A DNA stretch of 64,000 nucleotides from Beroe forskalii (taxonomy: Eukaryota > Ctenophora > Nuda > Beroida > Beroidae): positions 186,001 to 250,000 of the forward strand of contig WFMF01000083.1 in assembly GCA_011033025.1 (NCBI GenBank), written 5' to 3'. The position numbers were made by a program, and so were the translations under genes. The notes under the pieces are model-generated. The model made no database searches. It worked only from the letters and a program-made list of their open reading frames with translations, and had not been told where the DNA came from. How positions within the stretch are numbered: the first letter of the stretch is position 1; every line of letters begins with the position of its first letter. This document shows, piece by piece, positions 21,215 through 34,875 of the stretch.

Positions 21215-24200
21215 GAAAAAAGGCAGTTTTTAAGCCCAAAATCGCGATTTTAACCCCCCATAACAGACAGAAAATGGCTGATTTCGGGATTCTGAAGTAT
21301 GGTATGTCTTTCTTAGGTCGTCCATGGATGGCGTGAAAATTTTCAGCTCAATCGGCCTTAGAAATGAAGACACGCCTGGATCACTGTTTTGAGAGGTAAA
21401 AATAGGGTTTTTGGATTTTACAGGAAAACAAAGGAAAACTGGCGAATATCATTGGTTCAGTGGTTTCAGGCGAATAATTTATGACCAGATACACTTCTAT
21501 TTGACCTCCCATGAGACATCTACGCCCAATAAGGGGCGAAAAAAGGCAGTTTTAAGCCCAAAATCGCGATTTTAACCCCCATAACAGACAGAAAATGGCT
21601 GATTTCGGGATTCTGAAGTATGGTATGTCTTTCTTAGGTCGTCCATGGATGGCGTGCAAATTTTCAGCTCAATCGGCCAAAGCTTTTCGATTTCGGATCT
21701 TGGGTGCCTTAGAAATGAAGACACGCCTGGATCACTGTTTTGAGAGGTAAAAATAGGGTTTTTGGATTTTACAGGAAAACAAAGGAAAACTGGCGAATAT
21801 CATTGGTTCAGTGGTTTCAGGCGAATAATTTATGACCAGATACACTTCTATTTGACCTCCCATGAGACATCTACGCCCAATAAGGGGCGAAAAAGGCAGT
21901 TTTAAGCCCAAAATCGCGATTTTAACCCCCATAACAGACAGAAAATGGCTGATTTCGGGATTCTGAAGTATGGTATGTCTTTCTTAGGTCGTCCATGGAT
22001 GGCGTGCAAATTTTCAGCTCAATCGGCCAAAGCTTTTCGATTTCGGATCTTGGGTGCCTTAGAAATGAAGACACGCCTGGATCACTGTTTTGAGAGGTAA
22101 AAATAGGGTTTTTTGGATTTTACAGGAAAACAAAGGAAAACTGGCGAATATCATTGGTTCAGTGGTTTCAGGCGAATAATTTATGACCAGATACACTTCT
22201 ATTTGACCTCCCATGAGACATCTACGCCCAATAAGGGGCGAAAAAAAGGCAGTTTTTAAGCCCAAAATCGCGATTTTAACCCCCCCATAACAGACAGAAA
22301 ATGGCTGATTTCGGGATTCTGAAGTATGGTATGTCTTTCTTAGGTCGTCCATGGATGGCGTGCAAATTTTCAGCTCAATCGGCCAAAGCTTTTCGATTTC
22401 GGATCTTGGGTGCCTTAGAAATGAAGACACGCCTGGATCACTGTTTTGAGAGGTAAAAATAGGGTTTTTGGATTTTACAGGAAAACAAAGGAAAACTGGC
22501 GAATATCATTGGTTCAGTGGTTTCAGGCGAATAATTTATGACCAGATACACTTCTATTTGACCTCCCATGAGACATCTACGCCCAATAAAGGGCGAAAAA
22601 AGGCCGTTTTAAGCCGAAAATCGCGATTTTAACCCCCCATAACAGACAGAAAATGGCTGATTTCGGGATTCTGAAGTATGGTATGTCTTTCTTAGGTCGT
22701 CCATGGATGGCGTGCAAATTTTCAGCTCAATCGGCCAAAGCTTTTCGATTTCGGATCTTGGGTGCCTTAGAAATGAAGACACGCCTGGATCACTGTTTTG
22801 AGAGGTAAAATAGGGTTTTTTGGATTTTACAGGAAAACAAAGGAAAACTGGCGAATATCATTGGTTCAGTGGTTTCAGGCGAATAATTTATGACCAGATA
22901 CACTTCTATTTGACCTCCCATGAGACATCTACGCCCAATAAGGGGCGAAAAAGGCAGTTTTTAAGCCCAAAATCGCGATTTTAACCCCCATAACAGACAG
23001 AAAATGGCTGATTTCGGGATTCTGAAGTATGGTATGTCTTTCTTAGGTCGTCCATGGATGGCGTGCAAATTTTCAGCTCAATCGGCCAAAGCTTTTCGAT
23101 TTCGGATCTTGGGTGCCTTAGAAATGAAGACACGCCTGGATCACTGTTTTGAGAGGTAAAAATAGGGTTTTTTGGATTTTACAGGAAAACAAAGGAAAAC
23201 TGGCGAATATCATTGGTTCAGTGGTTTCAGGCGAATAATTTATGACCAGATACACTTCTATTTGACCTCCCATGAGACATCTACGCCCAATAAGGGGCGA
23301 AAAAAGGCAGTTTTAAGCCCAAAATCGCGATTTTAACCCCCATAACAGACAGAAAATGGCTGATTTCGGGATTCTGAAGTATGGTATGTCTTTCTTAGGT
23401 CGTCCATGGATGGCGTGCAAATTTTCAGCTCAATCGGCCAAAGCTTTTCGATTTCGGATCTTGGGTGCCTTAGAAATGAAGACACGCCTGGATCACTGTT
23501 TTGAGAGGTAAAAATAGGGTTTTTGGATTTTACAGGAAAACAAAGGAAAACTGGCGAATATCATTGGTTCAGTGGTTTCAGGCGAATAATTTATGACCAG
23601 ATACACTTCTATTTGACCTCCCATGAGACATCTACGCCCAATAAGGGGCGAAAAAGGCAGTTTTAAGCCCAAAATCGCGATTTTAACCCCCATAACAGAC
23701 AGAAAATGGCTGATTTCGGGATTCTGAAGTATGGTATGTCTTTCTTAGGTCGTCCATGGATGGCGTGCAAATTTTCAGCTCAATCGGCCAAAGCTTTTCG
23801 ATTTCGGATCTTGGGTGCCTTAGAAATGAAGACACGCCTGGATCACTGTTTTGAGAGGTAAAAATAGGGTTTTTGGATTTTACAGGAAAACAAAGGAAAA
23901 CTGGCGAATATCATTGGTTCAGTGGTTTCAGGCGAATAATTTATGACCAGATACACTTCTATTTGACCTCCCATGAGACATCTACGCCCAATAAGGGGCG
24001 AAAAAGGCAGTTTTAAGCCCAAAATCGCGATTTTAACCCCCATAACAGACAGAAAATGGCTGATTTCGGGATTCTGAAGTATGGTATGTCTTTCTTAGGT
24101 CGTCCATGGATGGCGTGCAAATTTTCAGCTCAATCGGCCAAAGCTTTTCGATTTCGGATCTTGGGTGCCTTAGAAATGAAGACACGCCTGGATCACTGTT

Positions 24201-26370
24201 TTGAGAGGTAAAAATAGGGTTTTTGGATTTACAGGAAAACAAAGGAAAACTGGCGAATATCATTGGTTCAGTGGTTTCAGGCGAATAATTTATGACCAGA
24301 TACACTTCTATTTGACCTCCCATGAGACATCTACGCCCAATAAGGGGCGAAAAAGGCAGTTTTTAAGCCCAAAATCGCGATTTTAACCCCCATAACAGAC
24401 AGAAAATGGCTGATTTCGGGATTCTAGAGTAAATGTCTTTCTTAGGTCCTTTGGAGAAAATTTCAGCTAGGTCTTTCTTAGGTCCATGGATGGCGTGCAA
24501 ATTTTCAGCTCAATCGGCCAAAGCTTTTCGATTTCGGATCTTGGGTGCCTTAGAAATGAAGAATACGCCTGGATCACTGTTTTGAGAGGTAAAAATAGGG
24601 TTTTTTGGATTTTACAGGAAAACAAAGGAAAACTGGCGAATATCATTGGTTCAGTGGTTTCAGGCGAATAATTTATATTCAGATACACTTCTATTTGACC
24701 TCCCATGAGACATCTACGCCCAATAAGGGGCGAAAAAGGCAGTTTTAAGCCCAAAATCGCGATTTTAACCCCCCATAACAGACAGAAAATGGCTGATTTC
24801 GGGATTCTGAAGTATGGTATGTCTTTCTTAGGTCGTCCATGGATGGCGTTATGCAAATTTTTCAGCTCAATCGGCCAAAAATACTTTTAAATTTCGGATC
24901 TTGGGTGCCTTAAAAATGAGGTGAAAATATGCCTGGATCACTGTTTTTCATTGAGGTAAAAATAGGGTTTTTAACCAACATTAAATTTTTACAAACTGGA
25001 AAACAAAGGAAAACTAACATTGGTTCAGTGGTTTCAGGCGAATAATTTATGACCAGATACACTTCTATTTGACCTCCCATGAGACATCTACGCCCAATAA
25101 GGGGCGAAAAAAGCATCAGTTTTAAGCCCAAAATCGTGATTTTAACCCCCATAACAGACAGAAAATGGCTGATTTCGGGATTCTGAAGTATGGTATGTCT
25201 TTCTTAGGTCGTCCATGGATGGCGTGCAAATTTTCAGCTCAATCGGCCAAAGAACTTTTCGATTTCGGATCTTGGGTGCCTTAGAAATGAAGACACGCCT
25301 GGATCACTGTTTTGAGAGGTAAAAAATAGGGTTTTTTTGGATTTTACAGGAAAACAAAGGAAAACTGGCGAATATCATTGGTTCAGTGGTTTCAGGCGAA
25401 TAATTTATGACCAGATACACTTCTATTTGACCTCCCATGAGACATCTACGCCCAATAAGGGGCGAAAAAAGGCAGTTTTTAAGCCCAAAATCGCGATTTT
25501 AACCCCCCATAACAGACAGAAAATGGCTGATTTCGGGATTCTGAAGTATGGTATGTCTTTCTTAGGTCGTCCATGGATGGCGTGAAAATTTTCAGCTCAA
25601 TCGGCCAAAGCTTTTCGATTTCGGATCTTGGGTGCCTTAGAAATGAAGACACGCCTGGATCACTGTTTTGAGAGGTAAAAATAGGGTTTTTTGGATTTTA
25701 CAGGAAAACAAAGGAAAACTGGCGAATATCATTGGTTCAGTGGTTTCAGGCGAATAATTTATGACCAGATACACTTCTATTTGACCTCCCATGAGACATC
25801 TACGCCCAATAAGGGGCGAAAAAAGGCAGTTTTTAAGCCCAAAATCGCGATTTTAACCCCCCATAACAGACAGAAAATGGCTGATTTCGGGATTCTGAAG
25901 TATGGTATGTCTTTCTTAGGTCGTCCATGGATGGCGTGCAAATTTTCAGCTCAATCGGCCAAAGCTTTTCGATTTCGGATCTTGGGTGCCTTAGAAATGA
26001 AGACACGCCTGGATCACTGTTTTGAGAGGTAAAAATAGGGTTTTTTGGATTTTACAGGAAAACAAAGGAAAACTGGCGAATATCATTGGTTCAGTGGTTT
26101 CAGGCGAATAATTTATGACCAGATACACTTCTATTTGACCTCCCATGAGACATCTACGCCCAATAAGGGGCGAAAAAGGCAGTTTTAAGCCCAAAATCGC
26201 GATTTTAACCCCCATAACAGACAGAAAATGGCTGATTTCGGGATTCTGAAGTATGGTATGTCTTTCTTAGGTCGTCCATGGATGGCGTGCAAATTTTCAG
26301 CTCAATCGGCCAAAGCTTTTCGATTTCGGATCTTGGGTGCCTTAGAAATGAAGACACGCCTGGATCACTG
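21215..26370 (+). repeat. ~352 bp satellite array, block 2 (about 15 units)
   Basis: Same unit and orientation as block 1, beginning mid-unit at AAAAAAGGCAGTTTTTAAG and ending mid-unit at GGATCACTG. Units at about 24420-24500 and 24840-25110 are abnormal. The latter contains short segments identical to sequence near 20580-20670 (see findings). Confidence 0.95.
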
Positions 26371-26380
26371 CCCAGTGACA

Positions 26381-26690
26381 GAATACCTCTTGTGGGTCGT
26401 CGAGCGCAGAATTTTACCACTGAATTTGGTCGTCACCGTCTCATGAATTTTTTATCCATCCATTTTTTTCTGTAAATGGTATTTCCTATCTGAATATGCC
26501 TCTAAGATCAATCAAATGTAATGCAGTATAATTTGATCACAACGGCCCGTCGCAGGCGACAAATTTCATGATATTTTCCATCTGAATATGCCTCTAAGAT
26601 CAATTTGTAATGTATAATTTGATCAGAACGGCCCGCCGCAGGCGAAAAATTTCATGGTATTTCCCATCTGAATTTTGAAAAAATATCGGT
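26381..26690. repeat. ~105 bp tandem repeat
   Basis: Two to three units share CATCTGAATATGCCTCTAAG, then ATAATTTGATCA, AACGGCCCG and CGCAGGCGA, ending AATTTCATG. The first unit is preceded by TGGGTCGTCGAGCGCAGAAT, which resembles the repeat at 27676-27806. Confidence 0.75.
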
Positions 26691-26779
26691 CAGCCGCAAT
26701 CTCCTAACCGAAAATAAATTTTCGAAAACTAAAAATTCCCTTGTCTTCAGACTGTTTGCCATTAATACTCATATTTAAG

Positions 26780-27640
26780 CACGTCTAGAGACTATGCAAA
26801 AATTTATCTACCAGAGGAACAAAATCTGAAGAAATATCGATCAAACACCATGTTATAGCCAAAACTTTTCATAAACTTAATATTTCCTTGTGTTTCAACA
26901 ATTTGTCGTTCTCAACTTATTTAAGCGTGTTTAGAACCTTCACATAACATTCATTCACCCGAGGAAAAAAGAATTTTAAAGAAATATCGATCCGACGCAA
27001 TGTTGTAGCCCAAAGTTACTTTTTTTCCAGAAATTTTATATTTTCTTGTGTTTCAACACCTTGTTTGTAATACTCAACTCATTTAAGCATGTTTAGAACC
27101 TTTGCAATAAATTAATTTACCAGAGGAAGAAAGAATTTTGAGAAATATTTAGAAAAAGACGCCATGTTGTAGCCAAAATTTTTCATAACTTAATATTTCC
27201 TTGTGTTTCAACAGTTTGTCGTATATAAAATAACTTATTTAAGCGTGTTTAGAACCTTCACATAACATTCATTCACCCGAGGAAAAAAGAATTTAAAGAA
27301 ATATCGATCCGACGCAATGTTGTAGCCCAAAGTTACTTTTCCAGAAATTAAATATTTTCTTGTGTTTCAACACCTTGTTTGTAATACTCAACTCATTTAA
27401 GCATGTTTAGAACCTCCGCGAAACAGTCATCTACCAGAGGAAAAAGAATTTTGAATAAATATCGATCAGACGCAATGTTACGGCCGAAACGTACTTTTTT
27501 CAAAACAAGATATTTCCTTGTGTTTCAACAGTTTGTTAGTAATAATAGACAAGTTTAAGCATATTTAGAACCTTCGCAAAACATTCATCTACCAGGGAAA
27601 AAAGAATTTTGAAAAAATATTGATCCGTTCTCAAGCTATA
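26780..27640. repeat. ~155 bp tandem repeat, about 5-6 units
   Basis: Units share TTCCTTGTGTTTCAACA, then ATTTAAGC(A/G)TGTTTAGAACC, CATTCAT, AGAGGAA, AAGAATTTT, AAATATCGATC and GACGCAATGTT. Spacing is about 152-165 bp and units differ at many positions, so the array is older than the satellite around it. A single further piece, TATTTCCTTGTGTTTAAACA, lies near 33580. Confidence 0.8.
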
Positions 27641-27675
27641 GCCAAAACAGTTTACACAGTGATTATTGTGAGTAT

Positions 27676-27806
27676 TTATTTGCCGGCGACCACTATCGAG
27701 CGCAGCTCTGACGACCAGCGAGCGTAGGACGAGATTTTACCTGTAATTGTATTGTGGTCGTCGAGCATGGCGACCACGACCAGCGAGCGTAGCTTTTTCT
27801 GACGAC
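27676..27806. repeat. Short GACGACCAGCGAGCGTAG repeat cluster
   Basis: Three direct copies of GACGACCAGC and two of GACCAGCGAGCGTAG, with an inverted GGTCGTCGAGC, lie around an AT-rich middle. From 27807 to 28261 the sequence is unannotated. Confidence 0.6.
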
Positions 27807-28261
27807 CAGCACATTTTAGAGCTGCGTGTGTCTTTATCATTTGAATTATCGTTTGAACGAGACTACTTTGAAGTTTCTCCATATGCTCAAATATTACAAA
27901 TAATTAACGTATGGTTAATACAAGTCAATTTCAAACACAAGTAAATATCCCACGCATGATAATAGATATTAGAAGTAAGTAAACTAAGGTTTTTGCGATA
28001 CAGTACAGCTGCGAGGACTTGAGGCAGTTATCGTAAACGTAGTGAAGACTTTCGTCGGCATAATACCTACTCTTGACGCGTAAAACCATGCTTTTAAACT
28101 TTTCAAACACAATGAAATACTCAGTCATTATAAAGTTTTAAGTAATGGCTATGATCTGTGGGCTGTTGTTCAGCATTGTAAGTTGTTTTATAGTATGCAA
28201 AACTTCAATGATAATTTGGTTTTCATGGAAAATTTGGTTGTCATGGTCCACTAGGTTCTGT

Positions 28262-31200
28262 CACAAATCATTGGTAAGTTAATTTATGACCAGACGCTTC
28301 TATTTGACCTCCATGAGACATCTACGCCCAATAAGGGGCGAAAAAGGCAGTTTTAAGCCCAAAATCGTGATTTTAACCCCCATAACAGACAGAAAATGGC
28401 TGATTCCGGGATTCTGAAGTATGGTATGTCTTTCTTAGGTCGTCCATGGATGGCATGCAAATTTTCAGCTCAATCGGCCAAAGCTTTTCGATTTCGGATC
28501 TTGGGTGCCTTAGAAATGAAGACACGCCTGGATCACTGTTTTGAGAGGTAAAAATAGGGTTTTTTGGATTTTACAGGAAAACAAAGGAAAACTGGCGAAT
28601 ATCATTGGTTCAGTGGTTTCAGGCGAATAATTTATGACCAGATACACTTCTATTTGACCTCCCATGAGACATCTACGCCCAATAAGGGGCGAAAAAGGCA
28701 GTTTTTAAGCCCAAAATCGCGATTTTAACCCCCATAACAGACAGAAAATGGCTGATTTCGGGATTCTGAAGTATGGTATGTCTTTCTTAGGTCGTCCATG
28801 GATGGCGTGCAAATTTTCAGCTCAATCGGCCAAAGCTTTTCGATTTCGGATCTTGGGTGCCTTAGAAATGAAGACACGCCTGGATCACTGTTTTGAGAGG
28901 TAAAAATAGGTTTTTGGATTTTACAGGAAAACAAAGGAAAACTGGCGAATATCATTGGTTCAGTGGTTTCAGGCGAATAATTTATGACCAGATACACTTT
29001 TATTTGACCTCCCATGAGACATCTACGCCCAATAAGGGGCGAAAAAAGGCAGTTTTTAAGCCCAAAATCGCGATTTTAACCCCCCATAACAGACAGAAAA
29101 TGGCTGATTTCGGGATTCTAAGTATGGTATGTCTTTCTTAGGTCGTCCATGGATGGCAAATTTTCAGCTCAATCGGCCAAAAGCTTTCGATTTCGGATCT
29201 TGGGGTGCCTTAGTAGAAGACACGCCTGGATCACTGTTTTGAGAGTAAAAATAGGGTTTTTTGGATTTTACAGGAAAACAAAGGAAAACTGGCAGAATAT
29301 CCCATTGGTTCAGTGGTTTCAGGCGAATAATTTATGACCAAGATACCACTTTATTCTACCCCAATATAATGGCGAAATCTACGCCCAAAATCTCGAGGGG
29401 AAAAAAGGGTAGTTTTTAAATCCACCCAAAAACAAGCGATTTGGTCCCATAACAGACAGAAAATGGGATTCTAGTATGGTATGTCTTTCTTAAAACCATG
29501 GATGGCGTGCAAATTTTTCAGCTCAATCGGCCAAAGCTTTTCGATTTCGGATCTTGGGTGCCTTAGATGAAGACACGCCTGGATCACTGTTTTGAGAGGG
29601 TAAAAATCCTGTTTTGATTTTTAAGGAAAACAAAGGAAAACTTTGAATATCATTGGTTCAGTGGTTTTAGGCGTGATAAATTTATGACCAGAATACTACA
29701 CTATTTGACCTCCCATGAGACATCTACACTTAAAGTGAGGCCAGTTTTAAGCCCAAAATCGCGATTTTAACCCCCCATAACAGACAGAAAATGGCTGATT
29801 TGGGATTCTGAAGTATGGTATGTCTTTCTTAGGTCGTCCATGGATGGCGTGCAATTTTCAGCTCAATCGGCCAAAGCTTTTCGATTTCGGATCTTGGGTG
29901 CCTTAGAAATGAAGACACGCCTGGATCACTGTTTTGAGGTAAAAATAGGGTTTTGGATTTACAGGAAAACAAAGGAAAACTTGGCGAATATCATTGGTTC
30001 AGTGGTTTCAGGCGAATAATTTATGACCAGATACACTTCTATTTGACCTCCCATGAGACATCTACGCCCAATAAAGGGGCGAAAAAGGCAGTTTTAAGCC
30101 CAAAATTGCGATTTTAACCCCCATAACAGACAAGAAATGGCTGATTTCAGGGATTCTGAAGTATGGTATGTCTTTCTTAGGTCGTCCATGGATGGCGTGC
30201 AAATTTTCAGCTCAATCGGCCAAAGCTTTTCGATTTCGGATCTTGGGTGCCAGAAATGAAGACACGCCTGGATCACTGTTTTGAGAGGTAAAATAAGTTT
30301 TGGATTTTACAGGAAAACAAAGGAAAACTGGCGAATATCATTGGTTCAGTGGTTTCAGGCGAATAATTTATGACCAGATACACTTCTATTTGACCTCCCA
30401 TGAGACATCTACGCCCAAGGGGCGAAAAAAGGCAGTTTTAAGCCCAAAATCGCGATTTAACCCCATAACAGACAGAAAATGGCTGATTTCGGGATTCTGA
30501 AGCATGGTATGTCTTTCTTAGGTCGTCCATGGATGGCGTGCAAATTTTCAGCTCAATCGGCCAAAGCTTTTCGATTTCGGATCTTGGGTGCCTTAGAAAT
30601 GAAGACACGCCTGGATCACTGTTTTTGAGAGGTAAAATAGGGTTTTTAGTTTTTACAGGAAAACAAAAAACAAAAACTGGCGAATATCATTGGTTCAGTG
30701 GTTTCAGGCGAATAATTTATGACCAGATACACTTCTATTTGACCTCCCATGAGACATCCCAGACACCCAAAGCAGGGGCGAAAAAAGGCAGTTTAAGCCC
30801 AAAAATCACGATTTAACCCCCCATAACAGACAGAAAATGGCTGATTTCGATTCTGAAGTATGGTATGTCTTTCTTAGGTCGTCCATGGATGGCGTGCAAA
30901 TTTTCAGCTCAATCGGCCAAAGCTTTTCGATTTTGGATCTTAGTGCCTGAAATGAAGACACGCCTGGATCACTGTTTGAGAGGTAAAATAGGGTTTTTTG
31001 GATTTTACAGGAAAACAAAGGAAAACTGGCGAATATCATTGGTTCAGTGGTTTCAGGCGAATAATTTATGACCAGATACACTTCTATTTGACCTCCCATG
31101 AGACATCTACGCCCAATAAGGGGCGAAAAAGGCAGTTTTTAAGCCCAAAATCGCGATTTTAACCCCCCATAACAGACAGAAAATGGCTGATTTCCGAAGT

Positions 31201-33495
31201 TCTGAAGTATGGTATGTCTTTCTTAGGTCGTCCATGGATGGCATGCAAATTTTCAGCTCAATCGGCCAAAGCTTTTCGATTTCGGATCTTGGGTGCCTTA
31301 GAAATGAAGACACGCCTGGATCACTGTTTTGAGAGGTAAAATAGGGTTTTTGGATTTTACAGGAAAACAAAGGAAAACTGGCGAATATCATTGGTTCAGT
31401 GGTTTCAGGCGAATAATTTATGACCAGATACACTTCTATTTGACCTCCCATGAGACATCTACGCCCAATAAGGGGCGAAAAAAGGTAGTTTTAAGCCCAA
31501 AATCGCGATTTTAACCCCCATAACAGACAGAAAATGGCTGATTTCGGGATTCTGAAGTATGGTATGTCTTTCTTAGGTCGTCCATGGATGGCGTGCAAAT
31601 TTTCAGCTCAATCGGCCAAAGCTTTTCGATTTCGGATCTTGGGTGCCTTAGAAATGAAGACACGCCTGGATCACTGTTTTGAGAGGTAAAAATAGGGTTT
31701 TTTGGATTTTACAGGAAAACAAAGGAAAACTGGCGAATATCATTGGTTCAGTGGTTTCAGGCGAATAATTTATGACCAGATACACTTCTATTTGACCTCC
31801 CATGAGACATCTACGCCCAATAAGGGGCGAAAAAAGGCAGTTTTAAGCCCAAAATCGCGATTTTAACCCCCACAACAGACAGAAAATGGCTGATTTCGGG
31901 ATTCTGAAGTATGGTATGTCTTTCTTAGGTCGTCCATGGATGGCGTGCAAATTTTCAGCTCAATCGGCCAAAGCTTTTCGATTTCGGATCTTGGGTGCCT
32001 TAGAAATGAAGACACGCCTGGATCACTGTTTTGAGAGGGTAAAATAGGGTTTTTGGATTTTACAGGAAAACAAAGGAAAACTGGCGAATATCATTGGTTC
32101 AGTGGTTTCAGGCGAATAATTTATGACCAGATACACTTCTATTTGACCTCCATGAGACATCTACGCCCAATAAGGGGCGAAAAAGGCAGTTTTTAAGCCC
32201 AAAATCGCGATTTTAACCCCCATAACAGACAGAAAATGGCTGATTTCGGGATTCTGAAGTATGGTATGTCTTTCTTAGGTCGTCCATGGATGGCGTGCAA
32301 ATTTTCAGCTCAATCGGCCAAAGCTTTTCGATTTCGGATCTTGGGTGCCTTAGAAATGAAGACACGCCTGGATCACTGTTTTGAGAGGTAAAAATAGGGT
32401 TTTTGGATTTTACAGGAAAACAAAGGAAAACTGGCGAATATCATTGGTTCAGTGGTTTCAGGCGAATAATTTATGACCAGATACACTTCTATTTGACCTC
32501 CATGAGACATCTACGCCCAATAAGGGGCGAAAAAGGCAGTTTTAAGCCCAAAATCGCGATTTTAACCCCCCATAACAGACAGAAAATGGCTGATTTCGGG
32601 ATTCTGAAGTATGGTATGTCTTTCTTAGGTCGTCCATGGATGGCGTGCAAATTTTCAGCTCAATCGGCCAAAGCTTTTCGATTTCGGATCTTGGGTGCCT
32701 TAGAAATGAAGACACGCCTGGATCACTGTTTTGAGAGGTAAAAATAGGGTTTTTTGGATTTTACAGGAAAACAAAGGAAAACTGGCGAATATCATTGGTT
32801 CAGTGGTTTCAGGCGAATAATTTATGACCAGATACACTTCTATTTGACCTCCCATTAGACATCTACGCCCAATAAGGGGCGAAAAAAGGCAGTTTTTAAA
32901 ACCCAAAATCGCGATTTTAACCCCCCATAACAGACAGAAAATGGCTGATTTCGGGATTCTGAAGTATGGTATGTCTTTCTTAGGTCGTCCATGGATGGCG
33001 TGCAAATTTTCAGCTCAATCGGCCAAAGCTTTTCGATTTCGGATCTTGGGTGCCTTAGAAATGAAGACACGCCTGGATCACTGTTTTGAGAGGTAAAATA
33101 GGGTTTTAGGATTTTACAGGAAAACAAAGGAAAACTGGCGAATATCATTGGTTCAGTGGTTTCAGGCGAATAATTTATGACCAGATACACTTCTATTTGA
33201 CCTCCCATGAGACATCTACGCCCAATAAGGGGCGAAAAAGGCAGTTTTAAGCCCAAAATCGCGATTTTAACCCCCATAACAGACAGAAAATGGCTGATTT
33301 CGGGATTCTGAAGTATGGTATGTCTTTCTTAGGTCGTCCATGGATGGCGTGCAAATTTTCAGCTCAATCGGCCAAAGCTTTTCGATTTCGGATCTTGGGT
33401 GCCTTAGAAATGAAGACACGCCTGGATCACTGTTTTGAGAGGTAAAAATAGGGTTTTTTGGATTTTACAGGAAAACAAAGGAAAACTGGCGAATA
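28262..33495 (+). repeat. ~352 bp satellite array, block 3 (about 15 units)
   Basis: Same unit and orientation as blocks 1 and 2. It starts mid-unit at TTAATTTATGACCAGACGC and stops mid-unit at GGAAAACTGGCGAATA. Units at about 29100-30280 carry many small indels. This may be real decay or poor consensus, because units on both sides are nearly identical to the block 1 consensus. Confidence 0.95.
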
Positions 33496-34875
33496 AAATG
33501 TGAAATGAGCTTGAAAAAAATGCTCACCCTCTATAAAAAATCCCGTTTAACGAGCTCACAAATATATTGAACTATTGAAATATTTCCTTGTGTTTAAACA
33601 AGCACTGTACTGTCACCCGTATTTTTGCAGTGTTTCGTTTGCTTAGGGCTGTTTTAGCTCTGACCTCATAATACGAAGGTCAAAAATTGGCCAGAAAAGC
33701 ACCCTAAAAGTTTCGAGTTAGTTCCGAGTTAGTTTTGACTGGACGAGTATTCATCATCATGTTCTGATGAGGTCGTTCTTCATACAGTAGGCTAGTAAAG
33801 GGTATTCAATGCGATACTCCGAGATAAGATAATGTTAAAAGTGATATATACCACCATATAGCTGGGAAATATGGTTCAACTTTTGACGTAAAACACTATA
33901 TAGTAGTCTCACGACAGGTTTAGGCGGATTGAAAGGGTAGTACTACTTGCATAGAGTCGTGTTTCTACACGCAATTATAACATGTTTGTAATGACATACC
34001 GTACAGTGTACTGTTTGCACTGTAATTTAATACCAATTTTAAAGCAAAATTATGCAACCTTTGCATTTGCGTTACAAAATGCAAAGGTATCTCCGAGGTT
34101 TTTTGAGCAAACTTGATAAAACTCTCAGGATAATAATTTTTGAACTTGATAAAAACAACATCTCAGTGAAGTTTAGATTCATTTTTGAGCTCCAGAAGCG
34201 GAGTTATGACCGAAAAGCCAGTTATTGAGCGGTAACTTTAAAACAAAAAACGGCTTATTTGCCATATCTCAATTTCTGAAGGTCAAACATGTTAGCAGTA
34301 CTCTAGGATCATATTGGCAACATGTTGCCCGTATTATCCTGAAAGTTTGATCAAGATGACTCAAAAAACGGCGGAGTTATGCGCTTTTTTGTAAATGTAA
34401 TGTGTAAAGTTAAACAAGCATCTTGCTTATTACCATACGAGAAAACCCGTTGGGTGTCATCTTAATTGGACGTATGGTCAGTTGGACGTAAAATAAATTG
34501 AATAAAGTCCCTGATACAATTTTTGTTACTGGGGGTAGGGGTGCAACGTAACGAAATTACGAAATATTTTCATAGGATTTGAATAGGTGTGAATCAAAAA
34601 ATATTGCAGATTTCGCGATTGTAAATGAATGTCGAGGACACATAACAGTAAATAAGAAGAACTCAAGGACAATGGTTTTCTTAATGATCCAAAGTTCAAG
34701 TCCGGAGAAACGATGGGCAACAAATTTCAATCCAAGCTCATTGAAATCAAAATTGTCCGCATTTTCATCTGTTTATAACCCATCTTAATTATAATTGGAC
34801 TTATAGTAAGTTGGACGTACAATAGATTAAACGAAGTAATTGATGCAATTTTTTGTTACTGGGGGTAGGGGTGTC
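33496..34875. other. Unannotated stretch with an ~85 bp direct repeat
   Basis: No exon was recognised. Segments at about 34461-34545 and 34784-34873 are direct copies sharing CATCTTAATT, GTTGGACGTA and TTTTTGTTACTGGGGGTAGG. Both end at the same GGGGGTAGGGGTG, and the second runs straight into the G-rich minisatellite. Confidence 0.6.

Noticed and set aside
7262-33495. Repeated 113-residue open frames (FTGKQRKTGEYHWF...) and 66-140 residue reverse frames in the satellite
   Set aside because: They open at TTG rather than ATG, both strands are equally open, unit lengths are not multiples of three, and frames shift between near-identical units.
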